Shown one piece after another: positions 1 to 9,823 of a stretch of DNA of 64,000 nucleotides. A program made the translations under genes and the position numbers. Source of the DNA: Paracoccaceae bacterium. GTDB taxonomy: Bacteria; Pseudomonadota; Alphaproteobacteria; Rhodobacterales; Rhodobacteraceae. Within the stretch, counting starts at the first letter, position 1. Each line of letters starts with the position of its first letter. The stretch spans positions 248,001 through 312,000 of the forward strand of contig JAIXZW010000007.1 of the NCBI GenBank assembly GCA_027489375.1, read 5' to 3'. Below the pieces are notes generated by a model that searched no databases, was not told where the DNA came from, and worked only from the letters and a program-made list of their open reading frames with translations.

Positions 1-50
1 CCTGAAGGGCACAGAATTCAGACGCTCCCGTTCAGGAAAGAAGGCTCGAA

Positions 51-644
51 ATGACCGTCAAACTCGCAATCGTCTACTACTCGACCTACGGCACCAACCA
101 CAAAATGGCCGAAATCGCCGCCGAAGCCGCCCGCGCCGCAGGGGCCGAGGTCAAGGTTCTTCGCGTCGCCGAAACCGCTCCGGCCGAAGTCGTCAATTCG
201 CAGGACGCATGGAAAGCCGCCGCCGAGAACCAATCGTCGGTCGCCGTGGCCACCCCCGCCGACATGGAATGGGCCGACGCCTACATCTTCTCGACCCCGA
301 CCCGCTTCGGCGGCGCCACCTCGCAGATGCGCGCCTTCATCGACACGCTCGGCGGCCAGTGGTTCACCGGCAAACTGGCGAACAAGGCGATCTCGGCCAT
401 GACCTCGGCCCAGAACGCGCATGGCGGGCAAGAGGCGACGATCCTCGGCCTCTACACCACCTTCCTGCACTGGGGCGCCATCATCGCAGCCCCCGGCTAC
501 ACCGACGCCGCGATTTTCGGCGCGGGCGGCAACCCCTACGGCTACAGCCACACCCAGGGTGCGGAATTCGACGAGAAGGTCGTGGCCGCCATCGGCCACC
601 AGGCCAAGCGCACCGTCGAAATCGCGGCCAAGCTCAAGGCCTGA
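51..644 (+). CDS. wrbA: WrbA-type NAD(P)H:quinone oxidoreductase
   Basis: Flavodoxin-fold FMN enzyme of 197 aa, the usual WrbA length. The family makes two-electron reductions of quinones with NAD(P)H in the cytoplasm and is linked to oxidative stress protection. Seen directly: the N-terminal FMN-phosphate loop [13 protein letters not shown], the central TPTRFGG motif that contacts the flavin, and a downstream GGQEAT segment typical of WrbA rather than of ordinary flavodoxins. The ATG is preceded by GGAAAGAAGG. It converges on the next gene and shares a strong hairpin terminator with it. Family assignment is firm; the physiological quinone is unknown. Confidence 0.93.
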   Translation: MTVKLAIVYYSTYGTNHKMAEIAAEAARAAGAEVKVLRVAETAPAEVVNSQDAWKAAAENQSSVAVATPADMEWADAYIFSTPTRFGGATSQMRAFIDTLGGQWFTGKLANKAISAMTSAQNAHGGQEATILGLYTTFLHWGAIIAAPGYTDAAIFGAGGNPYGYSHTQGAEFDEKVVAAIGHQAKRTVEIAAKLKA

Positions 645-662
645 TCTTTGTCATTATGACAC

Positions 663-690
663 AAAAGGGGCGGCTCCGGCCGCCCCTTTT
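663..690. terminator. Bidirectional intrinsic terminator between wrbA and the MBL-fold gene
   Basis: Perfect 12-bp inverted repeat, arms AAAAGGGGCGGC and its complement around the loop TCCG, so that a T-run follows the stem when read from either strand. It lies 18 nt after the wrbA stop and 15 nt after the stop of the convergent gene, so it can end both transcripts. Confidence 0.85.
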
Positions 691-705
691 GCTTTGTCAG
701 TATAG

Positions 706-1629
706 TTAACCGAACATGAACTGGTAGGAGGCCGGAACGTAGCGGAACCCGCCCCCCGCCGCCTCGACGAAGCCGATCCCCGGAAAGGGCATGTGGTATC
801 CGGCAAAGGGAATCCGCTCGGCGGCCAGCATGTCCAGCATCTTGCGGCGCGTTGCCGCCGCAACCGCCTTGTCCTGATCGAAGCGCACCTCCCAATCGGG
901 GTTGGCCAGCGACCAGACGTAATGGTTCGTCGTATCCGCCAGCACCATCATCTGCGCCCCGCCGCTTTCCAGACGATAGGCGAAATGCCCCGCCGTATGC
1001 CCCGGTGCCGCCACCGCGGTGATGCCGGACACGACCGCCCCGCCATCGTCAAGGAAGCTGAACTTGTCGTTCAGCGGCACGACATTCGCCTCGAACCCCT
1101 CGTTCCCCGCCTTGGACCAGTCGTTGTGCTCTGCCGCGCCCGTCACGTAACGGGCATTGGCAAAAGTCGGGGTTGCCCCGCCCAAGCCGCCGATATGGTC
1201 GCCGTGCATATGGGTGATGACCACGACATCCACCTGATCCGGCGCGATCCCCGCCGATGCCAGCGCCGCCGTGATCCCCTCGGGGTTCAGCCCCGTGTCG
1301 AACAGCACCAGCTCCTTGCCGGTGTTGACCAGAACGGGCGCAAAGCTGTTGAAGCTCTTGTCCGCCGGAATGAAATTCGCCGCCGACACCGCCGCGAAAT
1401 CCCCGGCCGGAACGTTCAGCCCGAAGGTCTCCTGCGGCTTGTCCCCCTCGCGCGATCCGGCAAGCAGGGTCGTCACCTCGAAAGCCCCCAGCTTGGCGCG
1501 GTGGAACAGCGGCATCCTCGGCCCCTGCAAGGGCACCGCCGCCTGCGCCGCCATCGGCAAAAGCGCCGGAGCAAGGGGCAAGGCCACAGCGGCAAACATC
1601 GCCTGACGGCGCGATAGGGTCTGGCTCAT
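706..1629 (-). CDS. Exported metallo-beta-lactamase-fold hydrolase
   Basis: A 307-aa metallo-beta-lactamase superfamily protein. The metal-binding signature THMHGDH is intact, followed by further conserved histidines (GAAEH, PGHTAGH, GYHMPF), so a two-metal hydrolase site is likely. The N-terminus SRRQAMF followed by an alanine/leucine-rich stretch ending AAQAA looks like a Tat signal, so export of a folded enzyme to the periplasm is inferred. I chose the ATG at 1629 because GGAGGATGAG lies just before it and it puts the twin arginine near the start; a longer in-frame reading to 1704 has no such support. The substrate cannot be told from sequence; lactonase, quorum-quenching and detoxification roles are all known in the superfamily. 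Confidence 0.85.
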   Translation of the reverse strand: MSQTLSRRQAMFAAVALPLAPALLPMAAQAAVPLQGPRMPLFHRAKLGAFEVTTLLAGSREGDKPQETFGLNVPAGDFAAVSAANFIPADKSFNSFAPVLVNTGKELVLFDTGLNPEGITAALASAGIAPDQVDVVVITHMHGDHIGGLGGATPTFANARYVTGAAEHNDWSKAGNEGFEANVVPLNDKFSFLDDGGAVVSGITAVAAPGHTAGHFAYRLESGGAQMMVLADTTNHYVWSLANPDWEVRFDQDKAVAAATRRKMLDMLAAERIPFAGYHMPFPGIGFVEAAGGGFRYVPASYQFMFG

Positions 1630-1757
1630 CTCATCCTCCCGAAATCTGTAAACTCTCGAAAGGATAGTTTTTACCCCCGCCCCGCCCACCCGCGCCCCGA
1701 TCACAAGGGCGTCACCGTGGCGTCAGGCGGGCCGCCACAATGGCGTCAGTCGCGGCT

Positions 1758-2189
1758 TCAATCCCGCTCCCACCACGGGTCGATGGTGGCGATATCCTCG
1801 TCCGACCAGCCGAAGTGATGCGCCAGCTCATGCACCAGAACATGCGCCACGAACTCGCCCAAGCCCACATCCCCCCGATCACACCATTCGTCCAGAATGG
1901 GCCGCCGGAACAGCCAGATCGTGTCGGGCTGCATCGGCTGGTCCGCCACCGACTTCTGCGTCAGAGGCACCCCGTCATAAAGCCCCGTCAATTCGAAGGG
2001 ATCGGTCAGCCCCATCTCCTCGAGCACCTCGTCCGCTGCGAAATCCACCACCCGCAGCGCCACCGCCCCCGCCGCAGCCCGATAGGGCGCAGGCAGGGCG
2101 GCAATCGCCTCGAGCGCCAACTCCTCGATCAGCCCGAGGTCCGGCGCGGTGAATTCGGCCCATGTCGGCGCATCTTCGGTTTCAGCCAT
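1758..2189 (-). CDS. Zincin-like metallopeptidase family protein
   Basis: Small cytoplasmic protein (143 aa from the chosen start) of the minimal zincin family often annotated as metallopeptidase or DUF1025. The helix EFVAHVLVHELAHHFG holds the HExxH zinc motif (HELAH), and the C-terminal GWSDEDI is typical of the family. The start at 2189 (MAETEDAP) is preferred because GGGGGACGAG lies upstream and homologues begin just before the TAPDL segment; the frame stays open to 2258. Substrate unknown. It is divergent from gltX with about 80 nt between the starts. Confidence 0.82.
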   Translation of the reverse strand: MAETEDAPTWAEFTAPDLGLIEELALEAIAALPAPYRAAAGAVALRVVDFAADEVLEEMGLTDPFELTGLYDGVPLTQKSVADQPMQPDTIWLFRRPILDEWCDRGDVGLGEFVAHVLVHELAHHFGWSDEDIATIDPWWERD

Positions 2190-2269
2190 CTCGTCCCCCC
2201 GTTCCAACCCCACAGATATGGACAAAACCCCGCACCTGTGAAAGAGCAACGCGGTCATTGGAGGCCCAT

Positions 2270-3598
2270 ATGTCCACCGTCACCACCCGCTTCGCCCCCT
2301 CGCCCACCGGATACATCCACGTGGGCAACCTGCGCACCGCGCTGATGAACTACCTGATCGCCCGCAAATCGGGCGGCACCTTCATCCTGCGTCTGGACGA
2401 TACCGATCAGGAGCGGTCGAAACAGGAATATGCCGACGGGATCATGGCCGACCTCGACTGGCTCGGCATCCACTGGGACCGCGTGGAAAAGCAGTCGCTC
2501 CGCATGGACCGCTACCGCGAAGCGGCCGAGGATCTGAAAGCCAAGGGCCGCTTCTACGAATGCTTCGAATCCCCCGTGGAACTCGACCTCAAGCGCAAGA
2601 AGCAGCTCAACATGGGCAAGCCGCCGGTCTATGACCGCGCCTCGCTGAAGCTGACGGATGCCGAGAAAGCCGCCTTCCGCGCCGAAGGCCGCGACGGCTA
2701 TTGGCGCTTCCTTCTGAACCAGAACCGCATCGAATGGAACGATGGCATCCTTGGCCCGATCTCCATCGACGCGGCGTCCGTCTCCGACCCCGTGCTGATC
2801 CGCGCCGACGGGCAGGTGCTTTACACCTTCGCCTCCTCGGTCGATGACATCGACATGGGCGTCACCTTCATCGTGCGCGGGGCGGACCATGTGACCAACA
2901 CCGCCACGCAGATCCAGATCATGGAAGCGATGGGCGGCACCCCGCCAAGCTTTGCCCACCACTCGCTCTTGACGGGCGCGAAGGGCGAGGAATTGTCCAA
3001 ACGCCTTGGCACCCTGTCCCTGCGCGACCTGCGGGCGCAGGGGGTCGAGCCGATGGCGCTTCTGTCGCTGATGGCGCGGCTCGGGTCGTCGAAACCGGTC
3101 GAACTGGCCGCCTCGATGGACGACCTGATCGCGGGCTTCGACGTGGGCAGCTTCGGCTCAGCACCGACGAAATTCGACGCCGAAGACCTGTTCCCGCTGA
3201 CCCGCGCCCATGTCCAGTCACTGCCCCTGTCTGCCGTGGCGGACAAGGTCGCAGCCCTTGGCGTCGCGGCGGATGAGGCCGAAGATTTCTGGCACATCGC
3301 CAAGGCCAACATCACCACGCTTGCCGACCTGAAGGAATGGGCCGACCTGTTCCAGAACGGCGCGGAACCGCTGGTCGACGCGGAAGACGCCGATTTCGTC
3401 AAACAGGCGCTGTCGATGCTGCCCGCCAAGCCCTGGACCAAAGCCACATGGGGCGAATGGACCGAAGCGGTCAAGGCCGCCACGGGCCGCAAGGGCAAGG
3501 GGCTTTACATGCCGCTGCGCAAGGCGCTGACGGGCCGCGCAAACGGGCCGGAAATGGCCGATGTCATGCCGCTGTTGAAAACCGTCCGCGCAAGCTGA
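2270..3598 (+). CDS. gltX: Glutamate--tRNA ligase
   Basis: Class I aminoacyl-tRNA synthetase of 442 aa that charges tRNA-Glu. The HIGH-type ATP site is PSPTGYIHVGN (residues 10-20) and the KMSKS-type loop is ELSKR around Lys244. At about 440 aa it is of the shorter alphaproteobacterial type. Many alphaproteobacteria carry two gltX genes and make Gln-tRNA through a GatCAB amidotransferase; whether this copy charges tRNA-Gln as well cannot be seen here. The ATG at 2270 has GGAGG six nt upstream. A GC hairpin of the intergenic repeat family follows the stop and could act as its terminator. Confidence 0.93.
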   Translation: MSTVTTRFAPSPTGYIHVGNLRTALMNYLIARKSGGTFILRLDDTDQERSKQEYADGIMADLDWLGIHWDRVEKQSLRMDRYREAAEDLKAKGRFYECFESPVELDLKRKKQLNMGKPPVYDRASLKLTDAEKAAFRAEGRDGYWRFLLNQNRIEWNDGILGPISIDAASVSDPVLIRADGQVLYTFASSVDDIDMGVTFIVRGADHVTNTATQIQIMEAMGGTPPSFAHHSLLTGAKGEELSKRLGTLSLRDLRAQGVEPMALLSLMARLGSSKPVELAASMDDLIAGFDVGSFGSAPTKFDAEDLFPLTRAHVQSLPLSAVADKVAALGVAADEAEDFWHIAKANITTLADLKEWADLFQNGAEPLVDAEDADFVKQALSMLPAKPWTKATWGEWTEAVKAATGRKGKGLYMPLRKALTGRANGPEMADVMPLLKTVRAS

Positions 3599-3605
3599 CG
3601 CCGCA

Positions 3606-3660
3606 GGAGCGGGGGTTTCACACCCCCGCGCCCCCGTGGGATATTTATCGAACAGATGAA
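3606..3660 (+). repeat. Intergenic repeat, copy a (TTCAC-loop subtype)
   Basis: An 8-bp GC stem (3609-3629; outer arm GCGGGGGT, loop TTCAC) is followed by CCCCCGTGGGATATTT at 3631-3646 and a purine-rich tail. It shares the stem and the C-tract/ATATTT block almost exactly with the copy at 55949. It lies between gltX and the MATE gene, same orientation. Confidence 0.75.
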
Positions 3661-3686
3661 GGGCAGCCGTCCTTCGGGGAGCCGCA

Positions 3687-5066
3687 ATGTCCGCACCGCA
3701 ACAGGCGAAATTCGTCCAAGGCAACCTTTTGCGGCACATCGCGGTGATGTCGCTGTCGTCGTCGGTCGGCCTCATGGCGATCTTCGTCGTGGACCTGATC
3801 AACATGGTCTACATCTCGTGGCTGCAAGACCCCGTGAAGACCGCCGCCATCGGCTATGCGGGGGCGGTGCTGTTCTTCACCACCGCCTTCGGGATCGGCC
3901 TGTCGGTCGGCGTCTCGGCCCGCGTCGCCCGCGCCTTGGGCGAGCGGGATATGGCGCTGGCCCGCGAACGCTCGACCGCGGGTCTGATCCTGAGCACAGG
4001 TTTCGGCGTGGTCTTTGCGGCTGTCGTCTGGCTGGCGCTTCCGGCCATCGTGGGTGTCCTGGGGGCCGAGGGACAGACGGCGGCGGAAACGCTCTGGTAT
4101 CTGCAACTGATGACCCCGCTGCAACCCTTGCTCATGGTCGGCATCGTCGGCACGGGCATCCTGCGGGCGCATGGCGATGCGCGGCGGTCGATGATGGTCA
4201 CGGTCTGGGGGGCGGTGGTGCTTGCCGCCCTCGACCCTGTGCTGATCCTTTGGGCCGATCTGGGGCTGACGGGCGCGGCGCTGGCAGGTTGGGGGTCGCG
4301 GCTTGCGATCATCGTCATGGCGCTCTGGCCGATCTGGAAGAATTACGGCGGCTTCGCCCCCGTCACCCGCCGCAGCCTGACCGAAGCCGCAGGCCCGCTC
4401 ATGTCGATCTCGGGTCCCGCGATCCTGACGCAGCTTGCCACCCCCGTGGGGCAGGCCGTGATCACCCGCATGGTGGCAGGCTATGGTGAAGCCGCCGTCG
4501 CGGGCATGGCCATCGCCGGACGCCTGACCCCCGTTGCCTTCGGCATCATCTTCGCGCTGTCCGGTGCGGTCGGCCCGATCTTCGGCCAGAACCTTGGCGC
4601 AGGCCGGATCGACCGCGTGCGCCGCGCCTTCCGCGATGCGATCCTGTTTGCGGGGCTGGTGATCGTCGGCATGTCGGCGCTGCTTTTCCTTGCCCGCGCG
4701 CCCATCGCCGATGTCTTCCATGCGGAAGGGCTGACCCGCGATCTGGTCTACCTGTTCTGCGGCCCGCTCAGCCTGCTGTTCTTCTTCAACGCCATGATCT
4801 TCGTGGCCAATGCGCTGTGCAACAACCTTGGCGCGGCCTTCCAGTCCACGCTGGTGAACTGGGGCCGCCACACGCTTGGCACCGTGCCCTTCGCGCTCTG
4901 GCTTGGCACCTATTGGGGCGCGCAGGGCATCCTGATCGGGCAGTCGGCGGGGGGCATCCTTTTCGGCTTCCTTGCCGTCTTCCTGGCCTATCGCGTGATC
5001 GCCACGACCGAGCGCAAACGCGGCACCCCCGCCCCCGCCCCCGCCAAGGCCACGGCCGCAGCCTGA
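3687..5066 (+). CDS. MATE family efflux transporter
   Basis: A 459-aa inner-membrane protein with about twelve hydrophobic segments arranged as two similar halves, the normal size of MATE transporters, which export cationic or organic compounds in exchange for Na+ or H+. The first helix region SLSSSVGLMAIFVVDLINM and the following VYISWL match the start of the DinF/NorM-like MATE fold. The ATG at 3687 has GGGGAG ten nt upstream. It is downstream of gltX but separated by a repeat hairpin, so it may have its own transcription. Substrate not predictable. Confidence 0.88.
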   Translation: MSAPQQAKFVQGNLLRHIAVMSLSSSVGLMAIFVVDLINMVYISWLQDPVKTAAIGYAGAVLFFTTAFGIGLSVGVSARVARALGERDMALARERSTAGLILSTGFGVVFAAVVWLALPAIVGVLGAEGQTAAETLWYLQLMTPLQPLLMVGIVGTGILRAHGDARRSMMVTVWGAVVLAALDPVLILWADLGLTGAALAGWGSRLAIIVMALWPIWKNYGGFAPVTRRSLTEAAGPLMSISGPAILTQLATPVGQAVITRMVAGYGEAAVAGMAIAGRLTPVAFGIIFALSGAVGPIFGQNLGAGRIDRVRRAFRDAILFAGLVIVGMSALLFLARAPIADVFHAEGLTRDLVYLFCGPLSLLFFFNAMIFVANALCNNLGAAFQSTLVNWGRHTLGTVPFALWLGTYWGAQGILIGQSAGGILFGFLAVFLAYRVIATTERKRGTPAPAPAKATAAA

Positions 5067-5144
5067 CGAGGCAAAGCGCACGGCATACCACGGTATGCTT
5101 TTTCGCTTGCCACGTCGCGGGGCCGCAGGTTACGCAAGAGGCGT

Positions 5145-5323
5145 CAGGTTCGGGAGAATCCGGCAAAGCGGGGCAACCCGCCGCGTCGGTGCCGAAGGAG
5201 CAACCGCCCCGGTAAACTCTCAGGCGCAAGGGACCGTTTCTGGCAACAGACTCTGGAGAGTGGCCGCATCACGGCCCGCCGAAGGGATAACGATCTCAGG
5301 CGTCCTAAGGGACAGGGACAGAG
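5145..5323 (+). ncRNA. Tandem glycine riboswitch (gcvT leader)
   Basis: Two consecutive glycine-aptamer-like units precede the glycine cleavage operon. Aptamer 1 runs from about 5150 to 5235, with GGGAGA near its 5' end, GCCGAAGGAGCAA in the middle and AACTCTCAGGCGCAAGGGAC at its 3' end. Aptamer 2 runs from about 5251 to 5323, with CTCTGGAGAG, GCCGAAGGGATAACGATC, then CTCAGGCGTCCTAAGGGACA. These are the conserved landmarks of the cooperative gcvT riboswitch class. In this class glycine binding normally switches expression of the cleavage system on. Confidence 0.93.
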
Positions 5324-5348
5324 GGGGCATCGAGGGACAGGGATCGGC

Positions 5349-5379
5349 CTGTCTTGAAGATGCCGCGTGACCAAGACAG
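5349..5379 (+). promoter_or_regulatory. Hairpin between riboswitch and gcvT (candidate expression platform)
   Basis: Perfect 8-bp stem CTGTCTTG / CAAGACAG with a 15-nt loop, ending 12 nt before the gcvT ribosome binding site GGGAGAGGG (5392-5400). No T-run follows, so control of translation initiation fits better than termination. The link to glycine binding is inference from its position. Confidence 0.5.
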
Positions 5380-5403
5380 CGGCGCGAATGTGGGAGAGGG
5401 CGA

Positions 5404-6522
5404 TTGTCCGATCTGTTGCGTCTGGGACTGCATGACCTGCACGTCTCGCTCGGGGGGAAGATGGTCCCCTTTGCGGGCTATGAAATGCCCGTCCAATACC
5501 CCGCCGGAGTGATGAAGGAACACCAGCACACGCGCAGCGCGGCGGGTCTGTTCGACGTCTCGCACATGGGTCAGGTGATCCTGCGCCCCAAGGGAACGAT
5601 GGCCGACCTCGCGCTGGCGTTCGAGGCGTTGATGCCTGTCGACGTGCTGGGTCTGGCGCCGGGGCGGCAACGCTATGGCCTGTTCACCAACGATGCGGGC
5701 GGCATTCTGGATGACCTGATGTTCGCCAATCGCGGCGACCATTTCTTCGTCGTCGTCAACGCCGCCTGCAAGGAGGCCGATGTCGCCCATATGCGGGCGC
5801 ATCTGTCATCCGTGACCGAAATCGACTTTGTCCAGAACCGCGCCCTGTTGGCCTTGCAGGGGCCGAAGGCGGGCGAGGTGCTGGCCCGCCTGATCCCCGA
5901 CACCGCCGCGATGCGCTTCATGGATGTCGCCCGACCCGTCTGGCAAGGCGCAGAGCTTTGGGTCTCGCGCTCGGGTTACACAGGCGAGGACGGGTTCGAG
6001 ATTTCCATCCCCGAAGCCCGTGCCGAAGCCTTCGCCAAGGCGCTGCTGGCCGAAGCCGAGGTGCTGCCCATCGGCCTTGGCGCGCGCGACTCGCTGCGGC
6101 TCGAAGCGGGGCTGTGCCTCTATGGCCATGACATCGACACCTCGACCAGCCCCGTCGAAGCCTCCCTCACATGGGCCATCCAGAAAGCCCGCCGCGCAGG
6201 CGGCGACCGCGAAGGCGGCTTCCCCGGTGCGGCGCGTATCCTGCACGAACTGGCAAACGGCCCCGCCCGCCTGCGCGTGGGCCTTGCGCCCGAAGGCCGC
6301 GCCCCGATGCGCGAAGGAACAGCCCTTTTTGCGGGCGACGAGGGTGTCGGCACCGTCACCTCGGGCGGTTTCGGACCCTCGGTCGAAGCCCCTGTTGCAA
6401 TGGGCTATGTCACCGCTTCAAATAGCAAAACCGGAACGGCGCTGATGGGCGAGGTGCGTGGCAAGCGCCTTCCGGTGAGCGTCTGCGACCTGCCTTTCCA
6501 CAAGACATCCTACAAGCGTTAA
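5404..6522 (+). CDS. gcvT: Glycine cleavage system T protein (aminomethyltransferase)
   Basis: 372-aa aminomethyltransferase that moves the aminomethyl carbon from lipoylated GcvH to tetrahydrofolate and releases ammonia. N-terminal LGGKMVPFAGYEMPVQY and the later GLGARDSLRLEAGLCLYGHD are family hallmarks. The best start is a TTG at 5404, four nt after GGGAGAGGG: it gives the usual MSDL-type N-terminus and no in-frame ATG lies close by. It is the first gene of gcvT-gcvH-gcvP behind the glycine riboswitch, so expression should follow glycine supply. Twelve nt separate it from gcvH. Confidence 0.96.
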   Translation: MSDLLRLGLHDLHVSLGGKMVPFAGYEMPVQYPAGVMKEHQHTRSAAGLFDVSHMGQVILRPKGTMADLALAFEALMPVDVLGLAPGRQRYGLFTNDAGGILDDLMFANRGDHFFVVVNAACKEADVAHMRAHLSSVTEIDFVQNRALLALQGPKAGEVLARLIPDTAAMRFMDVARPVWQGAELWVSRSGYTGEDGFEISIPEARAEAFAKALLAEAEVLPIGLGARDSLRLEAGLCLYGHDIDTSTSPVEASLTWAIQKARRAGGDREGGFPGAARILHELANGPARLRVGLAPEGRAPMREGTALFAGDEGVGTVTSGGFGPSVEAPVAMGYVTASNSKTGTALMGEVRGKRLPVSVCDLPFHKTSYKR

Positions 6523-6534
6523 GGGGACCTACCC

Positions 6535-6894
6535 ATGAAATACACCGAAGAACATGAATGGCTGCGCGTCGAGGGCGACTATGTCGTCGTCGGCATCACC
6601 GAACATGCCGCGACCCAGTTGGGTGACGTCGTCTTCGTCGAACTGCCCGAAACCGAAACCATGGTCGCCGCAGGGGATGAGGCCGTGGTGATCGAAAGCG
6701 TCAAGGCCGCCTCCGACATCCTCGCCCCCGTCGATGGCGAGATCGTCGAGGTGAACGGCAAGCTTGTCGACAACCCCGGCCTTGTGAACGAAGACCCCAC
6801 GGGGGCGGCCTGGTTCTTCAAGATGAAGGTCGACGACCTCTCCGTGCTCGACCAGTTCATGGACGAGGACGAATACAACGACCTGATCGCCTGA
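6535..6894 (+). CDS. gcvH: Glycine cleavage system H protein
   Basis: 119-aa lipoyl carrier protein that shuttles the methylamine group between the P, T and L proteins. The lipoylation site is Lys57 in [10 protein letters not shown], with the conserved EHEWL near the N-terminus. SD AGGGGAC lies just before the ATG. The gene is followed by two stem-loops before gcvP, which could protect the gcvTH end of the message; the family needs H protein in molar excess over P. Assignment is certain. Confidence 0.97.
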   Translation: MKYTEEHEWLRVEGDYVVVGITEHAATQLGDVVFVELPETETMVAAGDEAVVIESVKAASDILAPVDGEIVEVNGKLVDNPGLVNEDPTGAAWFFKMKVDDLSVLDQFMDEDEYNDLIA

Positions 6895-6907
6895 GGTCAG
6901 GTCCAGA

Positions 6908-6950
6908 GCAGATTTCTTCGAAGGATTTTGCGGGCGCCCGCCGCGCCCGC
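6908..6950 (+). repeat. TTCGAA palindrome and GC hairpin between gcvH and gcvP
   Basis: An imperfect 24-nt palindrome centred on TTCGAA (6908-6931, ending GGATTTTGC) runs directly into a 7-bp stem GCGGGCG / CGCCCGC (6930-6950). The palindrome resembles the perfect one at 42096-42119. There is no T-run, so an mRNA-processing or stability element is more likely than a terminator. Confidence 0.5.
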
Positions 6951-6973
6951 AACAGCACCCACGGAGCCGCGCC

Positions 6974-9811
6974 ATGCCCTTCACGCCTGTCGATTACAAC
7001 CCCTACGATTTCGCGAACCGCCGCCACATCGGCCCCTCGCCCTCGGAAATGGACGAGATGCTCAAGGCCGTCGGCGTCGCCTCACTCGATGACCTTATCG
7101 ACCAGACCGTGCCCAAGGCGATCCGGCAATCCGTCCCCCTTGGCTGGGCGCCGCTGTCGGAGCATGAACTTCTGGCGCGGATGCGGGCGGTCGCCGCGCG
7201 CAACACCGTGATGACCAGCCTGATCGGTCAGGGCTATTACGGCACCGTCACGCCGCCCGCGATCCAGCGCAACATCCTTGAAAATCCGGCGTGGTATACG
7301 GCCTATACCCCCTATCAGCCCGAAATCGCGCAAGGCCGTCTCGAAGCGCTGCTGAACTACCAGACCATGATCGCCGACCTGACCGGCCTGCCGGTCGCCA
7401 ACGCCTCGCTGCTCGACGAAGGCACGGCCGCCGCCGAGGCGATGGCGATGGCCGAACGTCTGGCCAAATCCAAGGCCCGCGCCTTCTTCGTCGATCACGG
7501 CTGCCACCCGCAGACCATCGGCGTCATCAAGACCCGCGCCCTGCCACTTGGCATCGAAGTCATCGTCGGCGCACCGGAGGAGATGGACGCCACCGCCGTC
7601 TTCGGCGCGATTTTCCAATATCCCGGCACCTTCGGCCATGTGACCGACTTCACCCCGCAAATCGAGGCGCTGCACGCCGCCAAGGCGATTGCCGTGGTGG
7701 CGACCGACCTACTGGCGCTCACCATGCTCAGGGAACCCGGCGCGATGGGGGCCGATATCGCCATCGGCTCCAGCCAGCGTTTCGGCGTGCCGATGGGCTA
7801 CGGTGGCCCGCACGCCGCCTTCATGTCCTGCAAGGACGACATGAAGCGCGCCATGCCCGGCCGTATCGTCGGCGTCTCCATCGATGCGCGCGGGAACAAG
7901 GCCTATCGGCTGAGCTTGCAAACCCGCGAACAGCACATCCGCCGCGAAAAGGCGACCTCGAACGTCTGCACGGCGCAGGCGCTTCTTGCCGTCATGGCCT
8001 CCTTCTACGCCGTGTTCCACGGGCCAAAGGGACTGCGGGCGATCGCCGAGCGGGTGCACTTCCTGACCAACCGCCTTGCCCGCGCGCTGAAGGCGGCGGG
8101 GGCCAAGGTCAGCCCCAAAGCCTTCTTCGACACGATCACGGTCGAGGTGGGCGTGGGCCAAGCCGGCATCCTTGCCGCCGCACGGGCCGAAGGGTTGAAC
8201 TTCCGCAAGGTCGGCAATGACCGTGTGGGCATCAGCCTTGACGAAACCACCGATGAAAAGGTGCTGATCCGCGTCCTGCGCGCCTTTGGCATCGACGGTG
8301 TGCCGCCGCATCGCGCGACGCTCGGCTTCCCCGAATCCATGCTGCGCGAGACGGACTACCTCACCCACCCCGTCTTCCACATGAACCGCGCCGAATCCGA
8401 GATGATGCGCTACATGCGCCGCCTCTCGGACCGCGATCTGGCACTCGACCGCGCCATGATCCCGCTCGGCTCCTGCACGATGAAGCTGAACGCGGCAGCG
8501 GAAATGATGCCGATCACCTGGCCCGAATTCGGCAGCCTCCACCCCTTCGCGCCCGCCGACCAGGCGCTCGGCTACCGCGAGGCGATCGAGGACCTCACCG
8601 CCAAACTCTGCGAGGTGACGGGTTATGACGCCTTCTCCATGCAGCCGAATTCCGGCGCGCAGGGGGAATATGCGGGGCTTCTGACCATCCAGGCCTATCA
8701 CCGCGCCCGTGGCGAAGCGCATCGCAACATCTGCCTCATCCCCGTTTCGGCCCACGGCACCAACCCCGCCTCGGCCCAGATGGCGGGGATGCAGGTGGTC
8801 GTGGTCAAATCCGCCCCCAACGGTGACGTCGACCTCGACGACTTCCGCGCCAAGGCGGCGGAAGCGGGCGCAAACCTCGCCGCCTGCATGATCACCTACC
8901 CCTCGACCCACGGCGTGTTCGAGGAAACGGTCAAGGAAATCTGCAAGATCACCCATGACCACGGCGGTCAGGTCTATCTCGACGGGGCGAATATGAACGC
9001 CCTCGTCGGCCTTGTGAAACCGGGCGAGATCGGGTCGGACGTCAGCCACCTCAACCTGCACAAGACCTTTGCCATCCCGCATGGCGGCGGCGGTCCGGGG
9101 ATGGGGCCGATCGGGGTCAAATCCCATCTCGCCCCCTACCTGCCGGGCCACTCGGAACTCGGCACCGAAGGCGCGGTTTCGGCGGCCCCCTATGGCTCGG
9201 CCTCGATCCTGCTCATCTCGTGGGCCTATTGCCTGATGATGGGCGGCGCGGGCCTGACACAGGCGACCCGCGTGGCGATCCTGAACGCCAATTACATCGC
9301 GGCGCGGCTGCAATCGGAATACCCGATCCTATTCATGGGCAACCGTGGCCGCGTCGCCCATGAATGCATCCTCGACACCCGCCCCTTCGCCGAATTCGGC
9401 GTCACCGTGGACGACATCGCCAAACGCCTGATCGACAACGGCTTCCACGCACCGACCATGTCCTGGCCCGTGGCAGGCACGCTGATGGTGGAACCGACGG
9501 AATCCGAGACAAAGGCCGAAATCGACCGCTTCATCACCGCCCTTCTGGCGATCCGCGAAGAAATCCGCGCCGTCGAAAAGGCCGAGATCACGGCCGAGGA
9601 CAGCCCACTTCGCCACGCGCCCCACACGGTCGAAGACCTTGTGGCAGACTGGACGCGCAAATACCCGCGCGAACAGGGCTGCTTCCCGCCCGGGGCCTTC
9701 CGCGTCGACAAATACTGGCCGCCCGTGGGCCGCGTCGACAACGTCTTCGGCGACCGTAACCTGATCTGCACCTGTCCGCCGGTGGAAGCCTATGCCGAGG
9801 CGGCGGAATAG
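6974..9811 (+). CDS. gcvP: Glycine dehydrogenase (decarboxylating), P protein
   Basis: 945-aa homodimeric-type P protein that decarboxylates glycine with PLP and passes methylamine to the lipoyl arm of GcvH. N-terminal RRHIGPS and the PLP-binding segment [18 protein letters not shown] are intact, with the Schiff-base lysine at residue 697. The length fits the fused one-chain form rather than the two-subunit form. It lies 79 nt after gcvH; the partner lipoamide dehydrogenase is not in this window. A pair of inverted intergenic repeats follows the stop. Confidence 0.97.
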   Translation: MPFTPVDYNPYDFANRRHIGPSPSEMDEMLKAVGVASLDDLIDQTVPKAIRQSVPLGWAPLSEHELLARMRAVAARNTVMTSLIGQGYYGTVTPPAIQRNILENPAWYTAYTPYQPEIAQGRLEALLNYQTMIADLTGLPVANASLLDEGTAAAEAMAMAERLAKSKARAFFVDHGCHPQTIGVIKTRALPLGIEVIVGAPEEMDATAVFGAIFQYPGTFGHVTDFTPQIEALHAAKAIAVVATDLLALTMLREPGAMGADIAIGSSQRFGVPMGYGGPHAAFMSCKDDMKRAMPGRIVGVSIDARGNKAYRLSLQTREQHIRREKATSNVCTAQALLAVMASFYAVFHGPKGLRAIAERVHFLTNRLARALKAAGAKVSPKAFFDTITVEVGVGQAGILAAARAEGLNFRKVGNDRVGISLDETTDEKVLIRVLRAFGIDGVPPHRATLGFPESMLRETDYLTHPVFHMNRAESEMMRYMRRLSDRDLALDRAMIPLGSCTMKLNAAAEMMPITWPEFGSLHPFAPADQALGYREAIEDLTAKLCEVTGYDAFSMQPNSGAQGEYAGLLTIQAYHRARGEAHRNICLIPVSAHGTNPASAQMAGMQVVVVKSAPNGDVDLDDFRAKAAEAGANLAACMITYPSTHGVFEETVKEICKITHDHGGQVYLDGANMNALVGLVKPGEIGSDVSHLNLHKTFAIPHGGGGPGMGPIGVKSHLAPYLPGHSELGTEGAVSAAPYGSASILLISWAYCLMMGGAGLTQATRVAILNANYIAARLQSEYPILFMGNRGRVAHECILDTRPFAEFGVTVDDIAKRLIDNGFHAPTMSWPVAGTLMVEPTESETKAEIDRFITALLAIREEIRAVEKAEITAEDSPLRHAPHTVEDLVADWTRKYPREQGCFPPGAFRVDKYWPPVGRVDNVFGDRNLICTCPPVEAYAEAAE

Positions 9812-9823
9812 CGGAACCCGCAC

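Noticed and set aside
3645..5081. 478-aa open frame antisense to the MATE gene
   Set aside because: Gly/Arg/His-rich translation with no domain; typical GC-rich shadow of a membrane-protein gene on the other strand.
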